Assembly: GCF_018916875.1 (NCBI RefSeq)
Contig: NZ_JAHLNO010000019.1
Coordinates: 806,001-870,000 of the forward strand
Direction: 5' to 3'
Origin: Virgibacillus proomii
Lineage (GTDB): Bacteria > Bacillota > Bacilli > Bacillales > Amphibacillaceae
DNA length: 64,000 bases
This document shows positions 1 to 8,769 of the stretch, one piece after another. The position numbers and the translations under genes are program-made. The number at the start of each line of letters is the position of its first letter. Within the stretch, counting starts at the first letter, position 1. Under the pieces are notes generated by a model. It was not told the origin of the DNA. It saw only the letters and a program-made list of their open reading frames with translations, and ran no database searches.

Positions 1-519
1 GCTAATTTATCAGGGGGGTTTGTACTTGCTTGTACACATACAGGATGGGTAGATATATTGTGGCTTGGGGTTTGTATGCTTCCAACCAAAATACATTATA
101 TGGCAAAAAAGGAGCTTTTTCAGTCACGATTTTTAAGATGGTTGATGGAGAAATTAAATGCATTTCCTGTTGATAGAGAAAATCCAGGGCCAAGTGCGAT
201 CAAAATACCAAGGCGTTTGTTGAAAGAAGGAAAGGTTGTAGGTATTTTTCCGAGTGGGACAAGAACAAGTGAAGAGGTACCATTAAAAAGAGGCGCTATT
301 ACGATTGCTAGCTACGCAAAGGTTCCGATTGTACCAGTTGCTTATCAAGGTCCCAATAATTTTAAAGATCTTTTTAAACGGATGAAACCACAGATTATTT
401 TTGGCGAACCAATTTATTTATCTGAGCAATTACCACCAAAACAAGGAATGGAGACGATGATGAAGCAACTTGAAAAATCATTAATAAGCCTGCAGAAACA
501 ACTGCAAGATAGGAAGTAG
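1..519 (+). CDS. PlsC-like 1-acylglycerol-3-phosphate acyltransferase, 5' truncated by window edge
   Basis: The reading frame is open from the first base and ends at a TAG stop at 517-519, so the start lies upstream of the window. The visible 172 residues begin just before an HTGWVD box, the HX4D catalytic motif of glycerolipid acyltransferases. It is followed by FPSGTRTS, matching the substrate-phosphate-binding EGTRS-type block, and by VPIVPVAYQGP, matching the last conserved block. Family knowledge: these membrane-associated enzymes acylate lysophosphatidate to phosphatidate in phospholipid synthesis. The substrate is not provable from sequence. The extra first methionine at 58 is internal and not the start. 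Confidence 0.85.
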   Translation, partial: ANLSGGFVLACTHTGWVDILWLGVCMLPTKIHYMAKKELFQSRFLRWLMEKLNAFPVDRENPGPSAIKIPRRLLKEGKVVGIFPSGTRTSEEVPLKRGAITIASYAKVPIVPVAYQGPNNFKDLFKRMKPQIIFGEPIYLSEQLPPKQGMETMMKQLEKSLISLQKQLQDRK

Positions 520-673
520 ATGTTTCTAATGGATTCAAAATACTTTCCCCATGGAAAGCTTTCGCCTATGATAGAGATAGGTTTTCCATACATTAAGAAT
601 CATAGAAATACTATGTAAAAGTGCACCAAAACAGTTCGCCTGCGCCTAGGCTTGGCGATGCCCCAGTTTTCTT

Positions 674-768
674 TATACTATAGGAAAGTATAAAACTTTA
701 TGGTTTATAGTATAAGAAAAACTATAGCTTTCGCCATAAAAACTTGGCGACAAGCCAAGTTTTTCTAA
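674..768 (+). repeat. R1 dispersed structured repeat, copy 1
   Basis: One of five near-identical copies of about 95 bp in the window (others at 9777, 34983, 45561 and 61072). It holds the inverted pair TATACTATA (674-682) / TATAGTATA (706-714), then AGAAAAACT (715-723) matched by AGTTTTTCT (758-766), and inside that a tight hairpin ACTTGGC-GACAA-GCCAAGT followed by T-rich sequence. The last hairpin resembles an intrinsic terminator on the + strand. This copy ends 25 bp before the MFS start codon. Copies inserted in other genes show that the family moves or has moved. Confidence 0.85.
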
Positions 769-790
769 AAAAATTTTTATTGGTGATTAC

Positions 791-2146
791 ATGTCAGTTT
801 TAAAGCAGAAACGTTGGTTATTTATTATTACTATTGGATTGGGAACTTTATTAAATCCATTGAATTCATCCATGATTGCAGTTGCAGTAACACGTCTTCA
901 GGACGATTTTGCATTGTCTTTTGTGAATGCATCATGGCTTATTTCTATCTTCTATTTAGCAAGTGCAGCTGGTCAGCCTGTTATGGGGAAACTGAGTGAC
1001 ATGTTTGGTTCAAAGCGATTATTTATGACCGGATTAGTGCTTGTTGCTTTTGCGTCGCTGTTAGCACCTTTTTCACCAAACTTTCCATTTCTATTAGCAT
1101 GCCGAGCATTGCAGGCAATTGGCAGCTCTACGTTGTTCCCTAGCGGGATGAGCATGATTAGGACACATATTACAAAAGGTCAAGGGCAAGCACTTGCTGC
1201 GTTGTCTATATTTGCTTCCACATCAGCAGCTTTTGGCCCGTCGGTTGGTGGTCTTTTAATTGATTCATGGGATTGGCAAGCTATCTTTTTCGTTAATTTT
1301 CCATTTATTATTTTATCTTTTGTATTAGCTATTTTTATTTTACCAGCGACAAAAGAAAAAAATGCCGACGTGAAGCAGATTGATTTTACTGGGATTTTAT
1401 TATTTACGGTGTCCATGACGAGTTTAATTTTATTTTTGCTTTCGTTTGAAGAAGGGAATATCCGCTGGTGGGCGTTCGTTGCTTTTCTCCTGACTGCGAT
1501 TAGCTTTTATAAATTTGAAGAAAAGCGGTCTGCTCCGTTTATGGATATTAATAGTTTAAAGAAAAACCCGAACGTAACGATGATCTATGTTCAATTTATG
1601 AGTATCAATTTGATATATTATTGCTATTTTTTTGGGTTCCCTATTTTTCTTCAGCAAGCATTAACATATAGCGAAGCACAGTCAGGAATTATTATGCTGG
1701 CTTTAGCTGGGTTTGGAGTTATCATCGCTCCATTAGCAGGTCGAATGATAGATATGTTTGGTTCAAAATTACCTGCAGTTATTGGCATAGGATTACTTTT
1801 AATCGGGACAGGCTTATTATTAACGTACCATGAAACTTCTACACTAAGCTGGTTGCTTGTGATTATGAGTGTCCTGGGTGCTAGTAATGGGTTTAACAAT
1901 ATTTCTATGCAGACAGCATTATACGAAAATGTTAGAGCAGAAGCTACGGGACAAGCATCCGGTTTATTTCAAACGAGTAGATATATGGGAGCTATCCTGT
2001 CATCCAGTTTGCTTGGTCTAACATTTAACCACCAGATAAATCATGATAATTTACATCTTGTAGCGATGATTTGCTTGGCTTTTTCCGTTTTGGTGTTTGG
2101 GATGGCACTGAAACTTCCTGGCAAGCTTAAAGGTAATCACGGATAA
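791..2146 (+). CDS. MFS drug/metabolite efflux transporter
   Basis: A 451-residue polytopic membrane protein of the major facilitator superfamily. The first helix carries LNPLNSSMIAVAV, and the loop GKLSDMFGSKRL between helices 2 and 3 is the MFS motif A. About 12-14 hydrophobic segments are visible, with a central hydrophilic break near residues 185-195 (PATKEKNADVKQ). The overall form fits the DHA-type proton antiporters that export drugs or metabolites. The ATG is preceded only by a weak GGTGA. R1 repeat copy 1 lies directly upstream. The substrate cannot be read from the sequence. Confidence 0.85.
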   Translation: MSVLKQKRWLFIITIGLGTLLNPLNSSMIAVAVTRLQDDFALSFVNASWLISIFYLASAAGQPVMGKLSDMFGSKRLFMTGLVLVAFASLLAPFSPNFPFLLACRALQAIGSSTLFPSGMSMIRTHITKGQGQALAALSIFASTSAAFGPSVGGLLIDSWDWQAIFFVNFPFIILSFVLAIFILPATKEKNADVKQIDFTGILLFTVSMTSLILFLLSFEEGNIRWWAFVAFLLTAISFYKFEEKRSAPFMDINSLKKNPNVTMIYVQFMSINLIYYCYFFGFPIFLQQALTYSEAQSGIIMLALAGFGVIIAPLAGRMIDMFGSKLPAVIGIGLLLIGTGLLLTYHETSTLSWLLVIMSVLGASNGFNNISMQTALYENVRAEATGQASGLFQTSRYMGAILSSSLLGLTFNHQINHDNLHLVAMICLAFSVLVFGMALKLPGKLKGNHG

Positions 2147-2156
2147 AGTGAATCTT

Positions 2157-2193
2157 CAATCAGTAGAGATTTTCTTTTATCTCTCGCTGATTG
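2157..2193 (+). terminator. Stem-loop after MFS gene
   Basis: CAATCAG-T-AGAGAT (2157-2170) pairs with ATCTCT-CG-CTGATTG (2179-2193), starting 10 bp after the MFS stop. The T-run behind it is short (TTGTTAG), so termination efficiency is uncertain. Confidence 0.5.
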
Positions 2194-2595
2194 TTAGAGT
2201 GAACAGAATCGGGCATTTGACTTGCAGTTGGATCCTCTACATATATGTCTAGGATAAATGTGGTACAGTTCTTTAATTGTATCTTGTAAGAGTTATAGGT
2301 CAAGCCAACTCCCACGATTAAAATAACAGCAGCTTAGATTAGAGATTTTTCCCAAATCTAAGGTGCTGTTATCTCTCCTATTTAGACAGACTTCTTAGTT
2401 GATGCAAGCCCTAGGACACCGTAGATATTAGATAAAGAAGATACGGTGACGTAAGAGACCAATGTTAACTTTAAAGAAGATCGAAGTTTGCCACAGCTTA
2501 AAGGACTACTTTTAAAAAAGATATCTACCATGTAGAAACGTATATCGTTTCCCTAGATAACAAAGAAAACTAGGGAAGACTTAGTTGCACTGATT
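2194..2595. other. Non-coding stretch with one long hairpin
   Basis: No convincing gene. An imperfect inverted repeat at about 2323-2340 (ATAACAGCAGCTTAGATT) pairs with 2354-2372 (AATCTAAGGTGCTGTTAT) and could end transcription from either side between the convergent MFS and LysR genes. The segment 2400-2580 reads like degenerate coding sequence with stops in all frames, and I could not assign it. Confidence 0.35.
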
Positions 2596-3513
2596 TTACC
2601 GGATTTTTTGATTACAAGCTTCAACATGTTCGCCATGCTTTTCTTCCTGAAACAGTTTTATAAATCGTTTCGCACTTTTAGGTAAGTAACGATCCTTTAG
2701 CCAAACTAGCGCCGATTTCGAAATAAACGTATGGCCTTTAATCGGAAGTTGTTTTAATCCACGCAGGTGATGTCGATAAAGTGTGGACCCGGGAATAATC
2801 GTTGCTCCAACTTCTTCACTAACAAGCTGAAGTATCATATCAACATCCGGACATTCGCAAACAATTTTTGGAGTTAACTTGTGTTTATCAAATTGCTCCA
2901 AAATCAATTCATATTGTCCGATACCACTTATTCTATGCAGCAATAATAATGGGAGTTGACTCAGCTGCTTCATGGTTATACTTTCAAAAGACCCTAACCA
3001 GCTTTCCGGAATCACAGCTACATAGTTTTCATCTGGAAGGGGATGAATCGAAAACTTATCCATGTTAATAGGTAGGCGAATGATAGCTACATCAATTTCT
3101 CTGTGAATTAATTGTTCTGTAAGAAGCGAAGAGTCACCCTCTTTTAAATGAAAATGAACGTTAGGATATTTTTTTTGAAAAGCTTTCAGTTGCTTCGGTA
3201 TATGATTGAAGCATGTCTTTACACAACCAATGGATAATGTACCCTTTATCCCGGAACCAGTGTCTTTTACTTCTGTGATTGCTTCTTCAAGATATTGAAA
3301 AAGGGTGTCCGTTTTTCCGTAAAGAATGTTTCCAGCTTCTGTTAGTTCCATTTTTCTTCCATTACGCTCCATCAGCTTTACCCCTAATTCCTCTTCTAAT
3401 TCTTTAAGGCTTTGACTTAAGGGTGGTTGAGCCATATGGAGCTTTTGTGCAGCACGAGTAATTTGTCCTTCCTTAGCGATCGTCTGAAAGTAACGTAATT
3501 GCCTTAACTTCAT
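2596..3513 (-). CDS. LysR-family transcriptional regulator, divergent from hpa operon
   Basis: A 305-residue LTTR. The start is the ATG at 3513-3511, giving MKLRQLRYF, the usual LysR beginning, with AGGAGGT at 3519-3525; a longer in-frame start at 3576 has no ribosome binding site. The N-terminal winged helix-turn-helix (residues 1-60, GQITRAAQKLHMAQPPLSQS) is followed by a periplasmic-binding-protein-like effector domain. The gene diverges from hpaB across a 236-bp AT-rich region, the classic LTTR arrangement. The inference is that it controls the hpa genes with an aromatic acid as co-inducer. It differs from the AraC-type HpaA regulator of enterobacteria. Confidence 0.88.
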   Translation of the reverse strand: MKLRQLRYFQTIAKEGQITRAAQKLHMAQPPLSQSLKELEEELGVKLMERNGRKMELTEAGNILYGKTDTLFQYLEEAITEVKDTGSGIKGTLSIGCVKTCFNHIPKQLKAFQKKYPNVHFHLKEGDSSLLTEQLIHREIDVAIIRLPINMDKFSIHPLPDENYVAVIPESWLGSFESITMKQLSQLPLLLLHRISGIGQYELILEQFDKHKLTPKIVCECPDVDMILQLVSEEVGATIIPGSTLYRHHLRGLKQLPIKGHTFISKSALVWLKDRYLPKSAKRFIKLFQEEKHGEHVEACNQKIR

Positions 3514-3529
3514 TTCATACCTCCTGTTT

Positions 3530-3543
3530 TGAAAGCGTTTTTT
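3530..3543. promoter_or_regulatory. Candidate cre (CcpA) site in the LysR leader
   Basis: TGAAAGCGTTTTTT matches 12 of 14 positions of the catabolite-responsive element TGWAARCGYTWWCA. It lies 17 bp upstream of the LysR start, where bound CcpA could block transcription. This would place the aromatic pathway under carbon catabolite repression. A second, better cre-like site lies before the TRAP genes (13350). Confidence 0.4.
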
Positions 3544-3620
3544 TGCAGGTTTATATATGATGGAAAAAATATCCAATTTAAAAGTATATAGTTTTCATAT
3601 AGATAATTAATGAAATAGAT

Positions 3621-3672
3621 ATTATTAATATAGTAATAATTATGGTATTATTCAAATTAAAAGTATTATTCA
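3621..3672. promoter_or_regulatory. Candidate LysR binding region between lysR and hpaB
   Basis: A perfect interrupted palindrome ATTATTA-ATATAG-TAATAAT (3621-3640) is followed by two direct copies of GTATTATTCA, at 3645-3654 and 3663-3672. LTTRs bind such dyads plus adjacent activation sites in divergent promoters. Given the strong AT bias here, only footprinting would prove the site. Confidence 0.4.
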
Positions 3673-3749
3673 GATAATAAGGTACCGAATATAACGTATG
3701 CAAAAATGTTGTTGTTAGCACTTGCGCAATAAATGAGGGAGGGAAATAT

Positions 3750-5216
3750 ATGCCGGCTAAAACAGGGCAACAATATATTGATCGTTTAAAGAAAGCAAAA
3801 AATAATGTTTATATTCATGGAGAACGTGTTGATGATGTAACAGAACATCCAGCTTTTAAAAATGTGATTCAATCCATGGCAAGATTATATGATATGCAGT
3901 ATGAAAAACCAGAGAAAATGTTATATACATCACCAACAACCGGTGATCCAATCGGGAAAACATTTATGGTTCCGTCAACGGTTGAAGATTTGATAGAACG
4001 CCGGGAAGCGATTATGGAATGGCAAAGTTTTACGAAAGGATTAATGGGCAGATCTCCTGATTACTTGAATGCAGATGTGATGGCAATGGGGCAGGCAAGT
4101 GAATTTTTTGCTGAAGGAGATCCGATGTTTGCGGAAAATGCAAGAAACTATGCGGAATTTGCTAGAGAAAATGATATTAGTTTAACTCATACACTGATTC
4201 ATCCACAAGTAAACCGGGCAAAAATTCAGGCGGAACAAAAAGATGCGAATGTCGCCTTGCACGTTGTGGAAAAGAACGATAATGGTGTTATTGTTGATGG
4301 GATTCGGCTGCTGGCAACACAGGGAGCCATCACGGATGAGATTTTAGTATTTCCTTCAACCGTCAAAAAATCCGGAGAGCTTGACGATCCCTATTCATTA
4401 GCATTTGCCTTGCCGAATAATACACCGGGATTAAGGCTTTTAAGTCGGGAAGCTTTTAAATTTGGCAGTAATAAATATGATCATCCATTAAGCTCCTCTT
4501 TTGAAGAAGGGGATGCGATTGTAGCATTTGATCATGTATTAGTTCCATGGGATCGAATCTTTGTATTGGAAAATTCGTCCATTTGTAATCGAGCTTTTGC
4601 AGAAACCAATGCCGTCGTTCATATGACACATCAAGTGGTAGTGAAAGATATTGCCAAAACAGAATTTTTACTCGGTGTCGTACTCACACTGATGGATTCC
4701 ATTGGAATTGATGGCTTTCAGCATGTAAAGGATAAAGGAACAGAAATTATGCTGACATTGGAGACGATGAAGTCTCATCTGTTTCGCGCAGAGCATAATG
4801 CCAAAATAGATAGGTGGGGGATGATGACTCCTGACTTTGCTGCGTTAGATGCTGCTCGAAATTGGTTTCCACGTGTATATCCAAGAATGGCTGAAATTGT
4901 TAGGATTCTCGGAGCTTCAGGATTAATGGGAATTCCAACCTATAAAGACTTTGAAAATGAAGAGATTGGTCCCATTCTGCATCGTGCCATGCAAGGGAAG
5001 AATGTGGAAGGATATGAACGTGTACAAATTTTTCGGTTGGCATGGGATTTAACGATGAGTGCATTTGGTACAAGACAGACACATTATGAATATTACTTCT
5101 TTGGTGATCCTATCAAAATGGGAATGGCTTATTTTGATAAATATGATAAAGAAACATATAAAGCCCAAGTGCGAGAGTTTTTAAGCAGCCAAAAAATCGA
5201 TACGTTAACACTTTAG
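3750..5216 (+). CDS. hpaB: 4-hydroxyphenylacetate 3-monooxygenase, oxygenase component
   Basis: A 488-residue protein matching the HpaB family over its length (MPAKTGQQYIDRLKKAKNNV at the start, and VNRAKIQAEQ and FGSNKYDHPLSSSFEEGDA internally). It has the acyl-CoA-dehydrogenase-like fold and uses reduced FAD from HpaC to hydroxylate 4-hydroxyphenylacetate to 3,4-dihydroxyphenylacetate. The ATG follows GAGGGAGGG at a good distance. It is the first gene of the operon, opposite lysR. The length matches Geobacillus and other Bacillaceae forms rather than the roughly 520-aa enterobacterial form. Some relatives act on other phenols, but the neighbours support the HPA assignment. Confidence 0.93.
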   Translation: MPAKTGQQYIDRLKKAKNNVYIHGERVDDVTEHPAFKNVIQSMARLYDMQYEKPEKMLYTSPTTGDPIGKTFMVPSTVEDLIERREAIMEWQSFTKGLMGRSPDYLNADVMAMGQASEFFAEGDPMFAENARNYAEFARENDISLTHTLIHPQVNRAKIQAEQKDANVALHVVEKNDNGVIVDGIRLLATQGAITDEILVFPSTVKKSGELDDPYSLAFALPNNTPGLRLLSREAFKFGSNKYDHPLSSSFEEGDAIVAFDHVLVPWDRIFVLENSSICNRAFAETNAVVHMTHQVVVKDIAKTEFLLGVVLTLMDSIGIDGFQHVKDKGTEIMLTLETMKSHLFRAEHNAKIDRWGMMTPDFAALDAARNWFPRVYPRMAEIVRILGASGLMGIPTYKDFENEEIGPILHRAMQGKNVEGYERVQIFRLAWDLTMSAFGTRQTHYEYYFFGDPIKMGMAYFDKYDKETYKAQVREFLSSQKIDTLTL

Positions 5217-5424
5217 TTTCAAAAGAAGATTACTGATAGAGGAAATGGAGCTTAATCATACGTCATCATTGTCTTATACGGAAGGATGAAAAGCAGAATT
5301 TCGAGACTTTGCTGCGTCATTTTTACTGATTTTCGCATACCTTCTTATTGAAAGTTTAGAAAGTAAAGATAACAAAATGATCATGAAGCTTCTGAAGAAG
5401 TATATAAAAAGGGAGGGTATAGAC

Positions 5425-5898
5425 ATGGAAAGTAGAGCTTTTCGCGATGCTATGGGACGGTTTGCTACTGGAGTGACAGTGATTACGACAAAAGCAAATA
5501 AAGAAGTTCATGGAATGACAGCGAATGCGTTTATGTCCGTTTCATTAGACCCGAAATTAATCACGGTTTCCATTGATAATCGGGCAAATATGCTAAAAAA
5601 AATCAACTGCTCGGGCAAATTTGCGGTTAATGTACTATCGGATTTACAACAAGATATTTCTATGCACTTTGCTGGTCAGGCAAAAAAATACGATGAAATT
5701 CCTTTTGCAATGTTTCACAATGTTCCTATTATTCAGGGATCGCTTGCATCCGTTGTTTGTGAAGTAGATCGAACGTATGTGGTAGGTGACCATACGCTCT
5801 TTATCGGAAGCGTAGTTGATGCTTTGTTAACAGAGGGCAACCCGTTAACATTTTATGATGGAAAGTATAGGAAGTATCAACCAGCAGAATATGTATAA
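5425..5898 (+). CDS. hpaC: Flavin reductase component of 4-HPA monooxygenase
   Basis: A 157-residue flavin reductase-like protein. Start chosen at ATG 5425 (MESRAFRDAMGRFATGVTV) because GGGAGGG lies at 5411-5417; an upstream in-frame ATG at 5377 has no Shine-Dalgarno. The blocks GRFATGVTVIT, HGMTANAFMSVSL and the C-terminal FYDGKYRKY are typical of the HpaC/DIM6-NTAB family. It would supply reduced FAD to HpaB using NADH. The 208-bp gap after hpaB contains no gene. The function is supported by the direct hpaB neighbour. Confidence 0.9.
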   Translation: MESRAFRDAMGRFATGVTVITTKANKEVHGMTANAFMSVSLDPKLITVSIDNRANMLKKINCSGKFAVNVLSDLQQDISMHFAGQAKKYDEIPFAMFHNVPIIQGSLASVVCEVDRTYVVGDHTLFIGSVVDALLTEGNPLTFYDGKYRKYQPAEYV

Positions 5899-5959
5899 CG
5901 GATCTTTCTGTCACCTGAATGATATATGATTTTATATATAAAACAAAGGAGCGGATAGC

Positions 5960-7462
5960 ATGGCAAAGCAACTTGCAGATCAACATGCGAAAATGCAGCA
6001 ACAAGTAAAAGATATACAGCTTTATATAGATGGACAATTTGTTGATGCTGAGCATAACAAAGTATTTGAAAATAGTAGTCCGTTTACCAATGAAACGATC
6101 AACAAGGTAGCGATGGGAGAGCAAGCAGATATAGATAAAGCAGTTCATGCTGCAAAAAATGCATTTAAAGGGGAATGGGGCAAGCTAAAAGTGAAAGATC
6201 GGTTAGCTTATATTTATAAAATTGCCGACCTCATTGATGAACATATTGATGAAATCGCTCCCTTAGAGTCGTTTGATACCGGATTACCAATTAGTCAAAC
6301 GAAGAAAATGGTCAGTAGAGCTGCTTATAATTTTCGCTTTTATGCAGAAATGGTAGCTACTCGTATGATTGGCGAGGCTTATCAGGTTGATGATGAATTT
6401 TTAAACTATACCATTCATAAACCTGTAGGAGTAGCAGGGTTAATCACCCCATGGAATGCTCCATTTATGCTAGAGACGTGGAAGCTTGCACCAGCACTTA
6501 CAACCGGAAACACCGTCGTACTTAAGCCAGCGGAATGGTCACCGCTTACCGCCAATCGACTAGCTGAAATTATTGATAAAGCCGGTTTACCAAACGGGGT
6601 TTTTAATGTTGTACATGGTTATGGGGAAACAGCGGGTGCATCGCTCGTTGCTCATCCAGATGTAGCGCTTATTTCATTCACGGGCGAAACGAAAACCGGT
6701 TCGGAAATTATGAAAAATGGTGCTGATTGGTTAAAAAGATTTTCTATGGAACTTGGTGGTAAATCACCAATTATTGTATTTGAGGATGCGGACATAGAAC
6801 GGGCATTGGATGCTTGTACATGGGGGATTTTCTCATTTAATGGGGAGCGCTGTACAGCTAATTCCCGTTTATATATTCATGAAACAGTTGCGGAACCTTT
6901 TATCGAAAAGCTAAAACAACGAATTGTCAATATTAAAGTTGGTGATCCGTTAGAAAGCGATACACAAGTCGGCCCGTTAATTCATAAGGAACATTATATA
7001 AATGTAAAAAACTACCTTAAGCTTGCAGAAGAGGAAGGATGTGAGGTTATTAGCGGCAATATTCCACCTGGTAATGGGAACTACGTTGCACCAACATTAC
7101 TTTTACATGCAAGAAATGATATGCGAGTCGTTCAAGAAGAAATTTTTGGTCCGGTAATTGCAGCTATGACGTTTACGGATGAAGAAGAAGTAATTGAATT
7201 AGCAAATGATGTCCGTTACGGTTTAGCAGGCTATGTATGGACAAAGGACATTCAGCGAGGACATCGTGTTGCCCAAGCAATAGAATCTGGAATGTTATGG
7301 GTCAATTCACAAAATGTAAGGGATTTAAGAACCCCGTTTGGCGGAGCGAAACATAGTGGAATAGGTCGTGAAGGCGGGCATTATGCCTTTGACTTTTACA
7401 CGGAAACCCAAATTGTTCACGTTGCATTAAAGGACCATTATATTCCGCAGTTCGGGAAATAG
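5960..7462 (+). CDS. hpaE: 5-carboxymethyl-2-hydroxymuconate semialdehyde dehydrogenase
   Basis: A 500-residue aldehyde dehydrogenase. General base Glu264 (MELGGKSP) and nucleophile Cys298 (FNGERCTANS) are present, as is the cofactor-binding TPWNAPF near residue 163. It lies between hpaC and hpaD with AAAGGAG before the start. HpaE oxidises the ring-cleavage product CHMS to 5-carboxymethyl-2-hydroxymuconate with NAD+. ALDHs cannot be told apart by motif alone, so the assignment leans on gene order hpaBCED. The ATG at 5960 lies 61 bp after hpaC and only 14 bp separate its stop from hpaD, so these are probably one transcript. Confidence 0.9.
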   Translation: MAKQLADQHAKMQQQVKDIQLYIDGQFVDAEHNKVFENSSPFTNETINKVAMGEQADIDKAVHAAKNAFKGEWGKLKVKDRLAYIYKIADLIDEHIDEIAPLESFDTGLPISQTKKMVSRAAYNFRFYAEMVATRMIGEAYQVDDEFLNYTIHKPVGVAGLITPWNAPFMLETWKLAPALTTGNTVVLKPAEWSPLTANRLAEIIDKAGLPNGVFNVVHGYGETAGASLVAHPDVALISFTGETKTGSEIMKNGADWLKRFSMELGGKSPIIVFEDADIERALDACTWGIFSFNGERCTANSRLYIHETVAEPFIEKLKQRIVNIKVGDPLESDTQVGPLIHKEHYINVKNYLKLAEEEGCEVISGNIPPGNGNYVAPTLLLHARNDMRVVQEEIFGPVIAAMTFTDEEEVIELANDVRYGLAGYVWTKDIQRGHRVAQAIESGMLWVNSQNVRDLRTPFGGAKHSGIGREGGHYAFDFYTETQIVHVALKDHYIPQFGK

Positions 7463-7476
7463 AGGGGGAAGTTTTC

Positions 7477-8457
7477 ATGAAATTTAATATCATCCGTTCA
7501 GGACGTGCTGTTTTGCATGTTACTGACTTAGATAGATCAAGGGCATTTTATGAAGCGTTGGGCTTTATTGTGACGGAAGCAGATGATGAAAATATTTTCC
7601 TGCGCGGGCTAGAGGAGCATAATCATCATAGTTTGTGGTTAAAAAAGCGTACAGAGCCAGCAGTTGAAGCAATTAGCTATAAGGTCTCTACCGACGAGAA
7701 TCTTGATGAATTGGAAAAACTCTTTCTTCAACAAGGGAAAAATGTGAAATGGCTTAAAAAAGGTACACAAAAAGCAGTTGGACGCACTCTTCGCGTTCAG
7801 GATAAGGCAGGTTTACCACTCGAATTTTATGCGGAAATGGAGACAGTCGACCGCTTACTTCAGCGCTATGAATTATATAAGGGAGCTAAAGTACAGCGTA
7901 TTGATCATTTTAATTGTATGGTAGCAAATGTAGAAGAAGCTTATAACTACTATATAGATGAATTAGGCTTCGCTTGTTCTGAGTATACCGTTGATGAAAA
8001 TGAGAAAATATGGGCCGCATGGTTGCATCGGAAGCCTTCGGTACATGACATAGCTTTTATGAATGGCGCTGGTCCACAGTTACATCATATTGGTTTCTGG
8101 TTAAGAGATCCAATGAGTTTAATAGAGGGTTGTGATGTTCTAGCTGCACTTGGTTATGGGCAAAATATTGAAAGAGGACCAGGACGGCATGGGTTATCAA
8201 ATGCGTTCTTCTTGTATGTAAGAGATCCAGATGGACATCGAATTGAATTATACAATGGAGACTATTTAACTAGTGATCCGGACTTTAAACCAATTAAATG
8301 GGATTTAGATGATCCAATGCGCCAGACATTTTGGGGGCATGAAGCGCCAGATAGCTGGTTTGATGAGGCATCAACAGTATTAGATATTCATTCAGGTCAA
8401 AAAATATCGTTAGATGAACCTGTATTAAAGAAAAGAAAGCCGCAATTTGTTATCTAA
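7477..8457 (+). CDS. hpaD: 3,4-dihydroxyphenylacetate 2,3-dioxygenase
   Basis: A 326-residue type I extradiol dioxygenase with two vicinal-oxygen-chelate domains. The C-terminal domain holds the metal triad: His144 (RIDHFNCMV), His203 or His204 (QLHHIGFW) and Glu257 (GHRIELYNGD). The segment from His238 (GRHGLSNAFFLYVRDPDGHR) to Glu257 fits the extradiol dioxygenase signature. This is the VOC-fold form found in Brevibacterium and Bacillaceae, unrelated to the LigB-type HpaD of E. coli. It opens the catechol ring meta to give CHMS, the substrate of the preceding HpaE. GAGGGGGAAG precedes the ATG. Confidence 0.92.
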   Translation: MKFNIIRSGRAVLHVTDLDRSRAFYEALGFIVTEADDENIFLRGLEEHNHHSLWLKKRTEPAVEAISYKVSTDENLDELEKLFLQQGKNVKWLKKGTQKAVGRTLRVQDKAGLPLEFYAEMETVDRLLQRYELYKGAKVQRIDHFNCMVANVEEAYNYYIDELGFACSEYTVDENEKIWAAWLHRKPSVHDIAFMNGAGPQLHHIGFWLRDPMSLIEGCDVLAALGYGQNIERGPGRHGLSNAFFLYVRDPDGHRIELYNGDYLTSDPDFKPIKWDLDDPMRQTFWGHEAPDSWFDEASTVLDIHSGQKISLDEPVLKKRKPQFVI

Positions 8458-8592
8458 CATAATAAAAACATTGTTTTGGGAGAGGGATTCAGGTGCAATT
8501 GCTGATTGTTATAGGAAGTGAATGTTGTGCGCAATACCTTATTCATTGAGAGATTCAACAGCTATTTTAAGCGTGAAGCAAGAAGTGTTTAT

Positions 8593-8731
8593 CCCGCATG
8601 TAAGGTGCCGTAGAATTACAACTTACGAGAATTCGGAGAAGTTAAAATTGTAGATAACGGCACCTAAATGCCCGATTCGTTTAACTAACATTCAAGGAGA
8701 AGAGCACTCCTTGAATGAAGTTTCACTTTAT
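8593..8731 (+). repeat. R2 structured repeat, copy 1 (upstream of dapA-like gene)
   Basis: Preceded by TTTAT (8588-8592) and ending in TTCACTTTAT. The left hairpin AAGGTGCCGT...AACGGCACCT encloses an inner AACTT/AAGTT pair. The right hairpin is CATTCAAGGAG...CTCCTTGAATG. This copy lacks the central GGCCTTTAGGTCATACC core seen in the other copies, so the core is dispensable. It ends 38 bp before the next gene's probable start. Confidence 0.8.
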
Positions 8732-8769
8732 TTTAATTAAAAGATAGGCAGATAGAAAGGATGGTTAAC

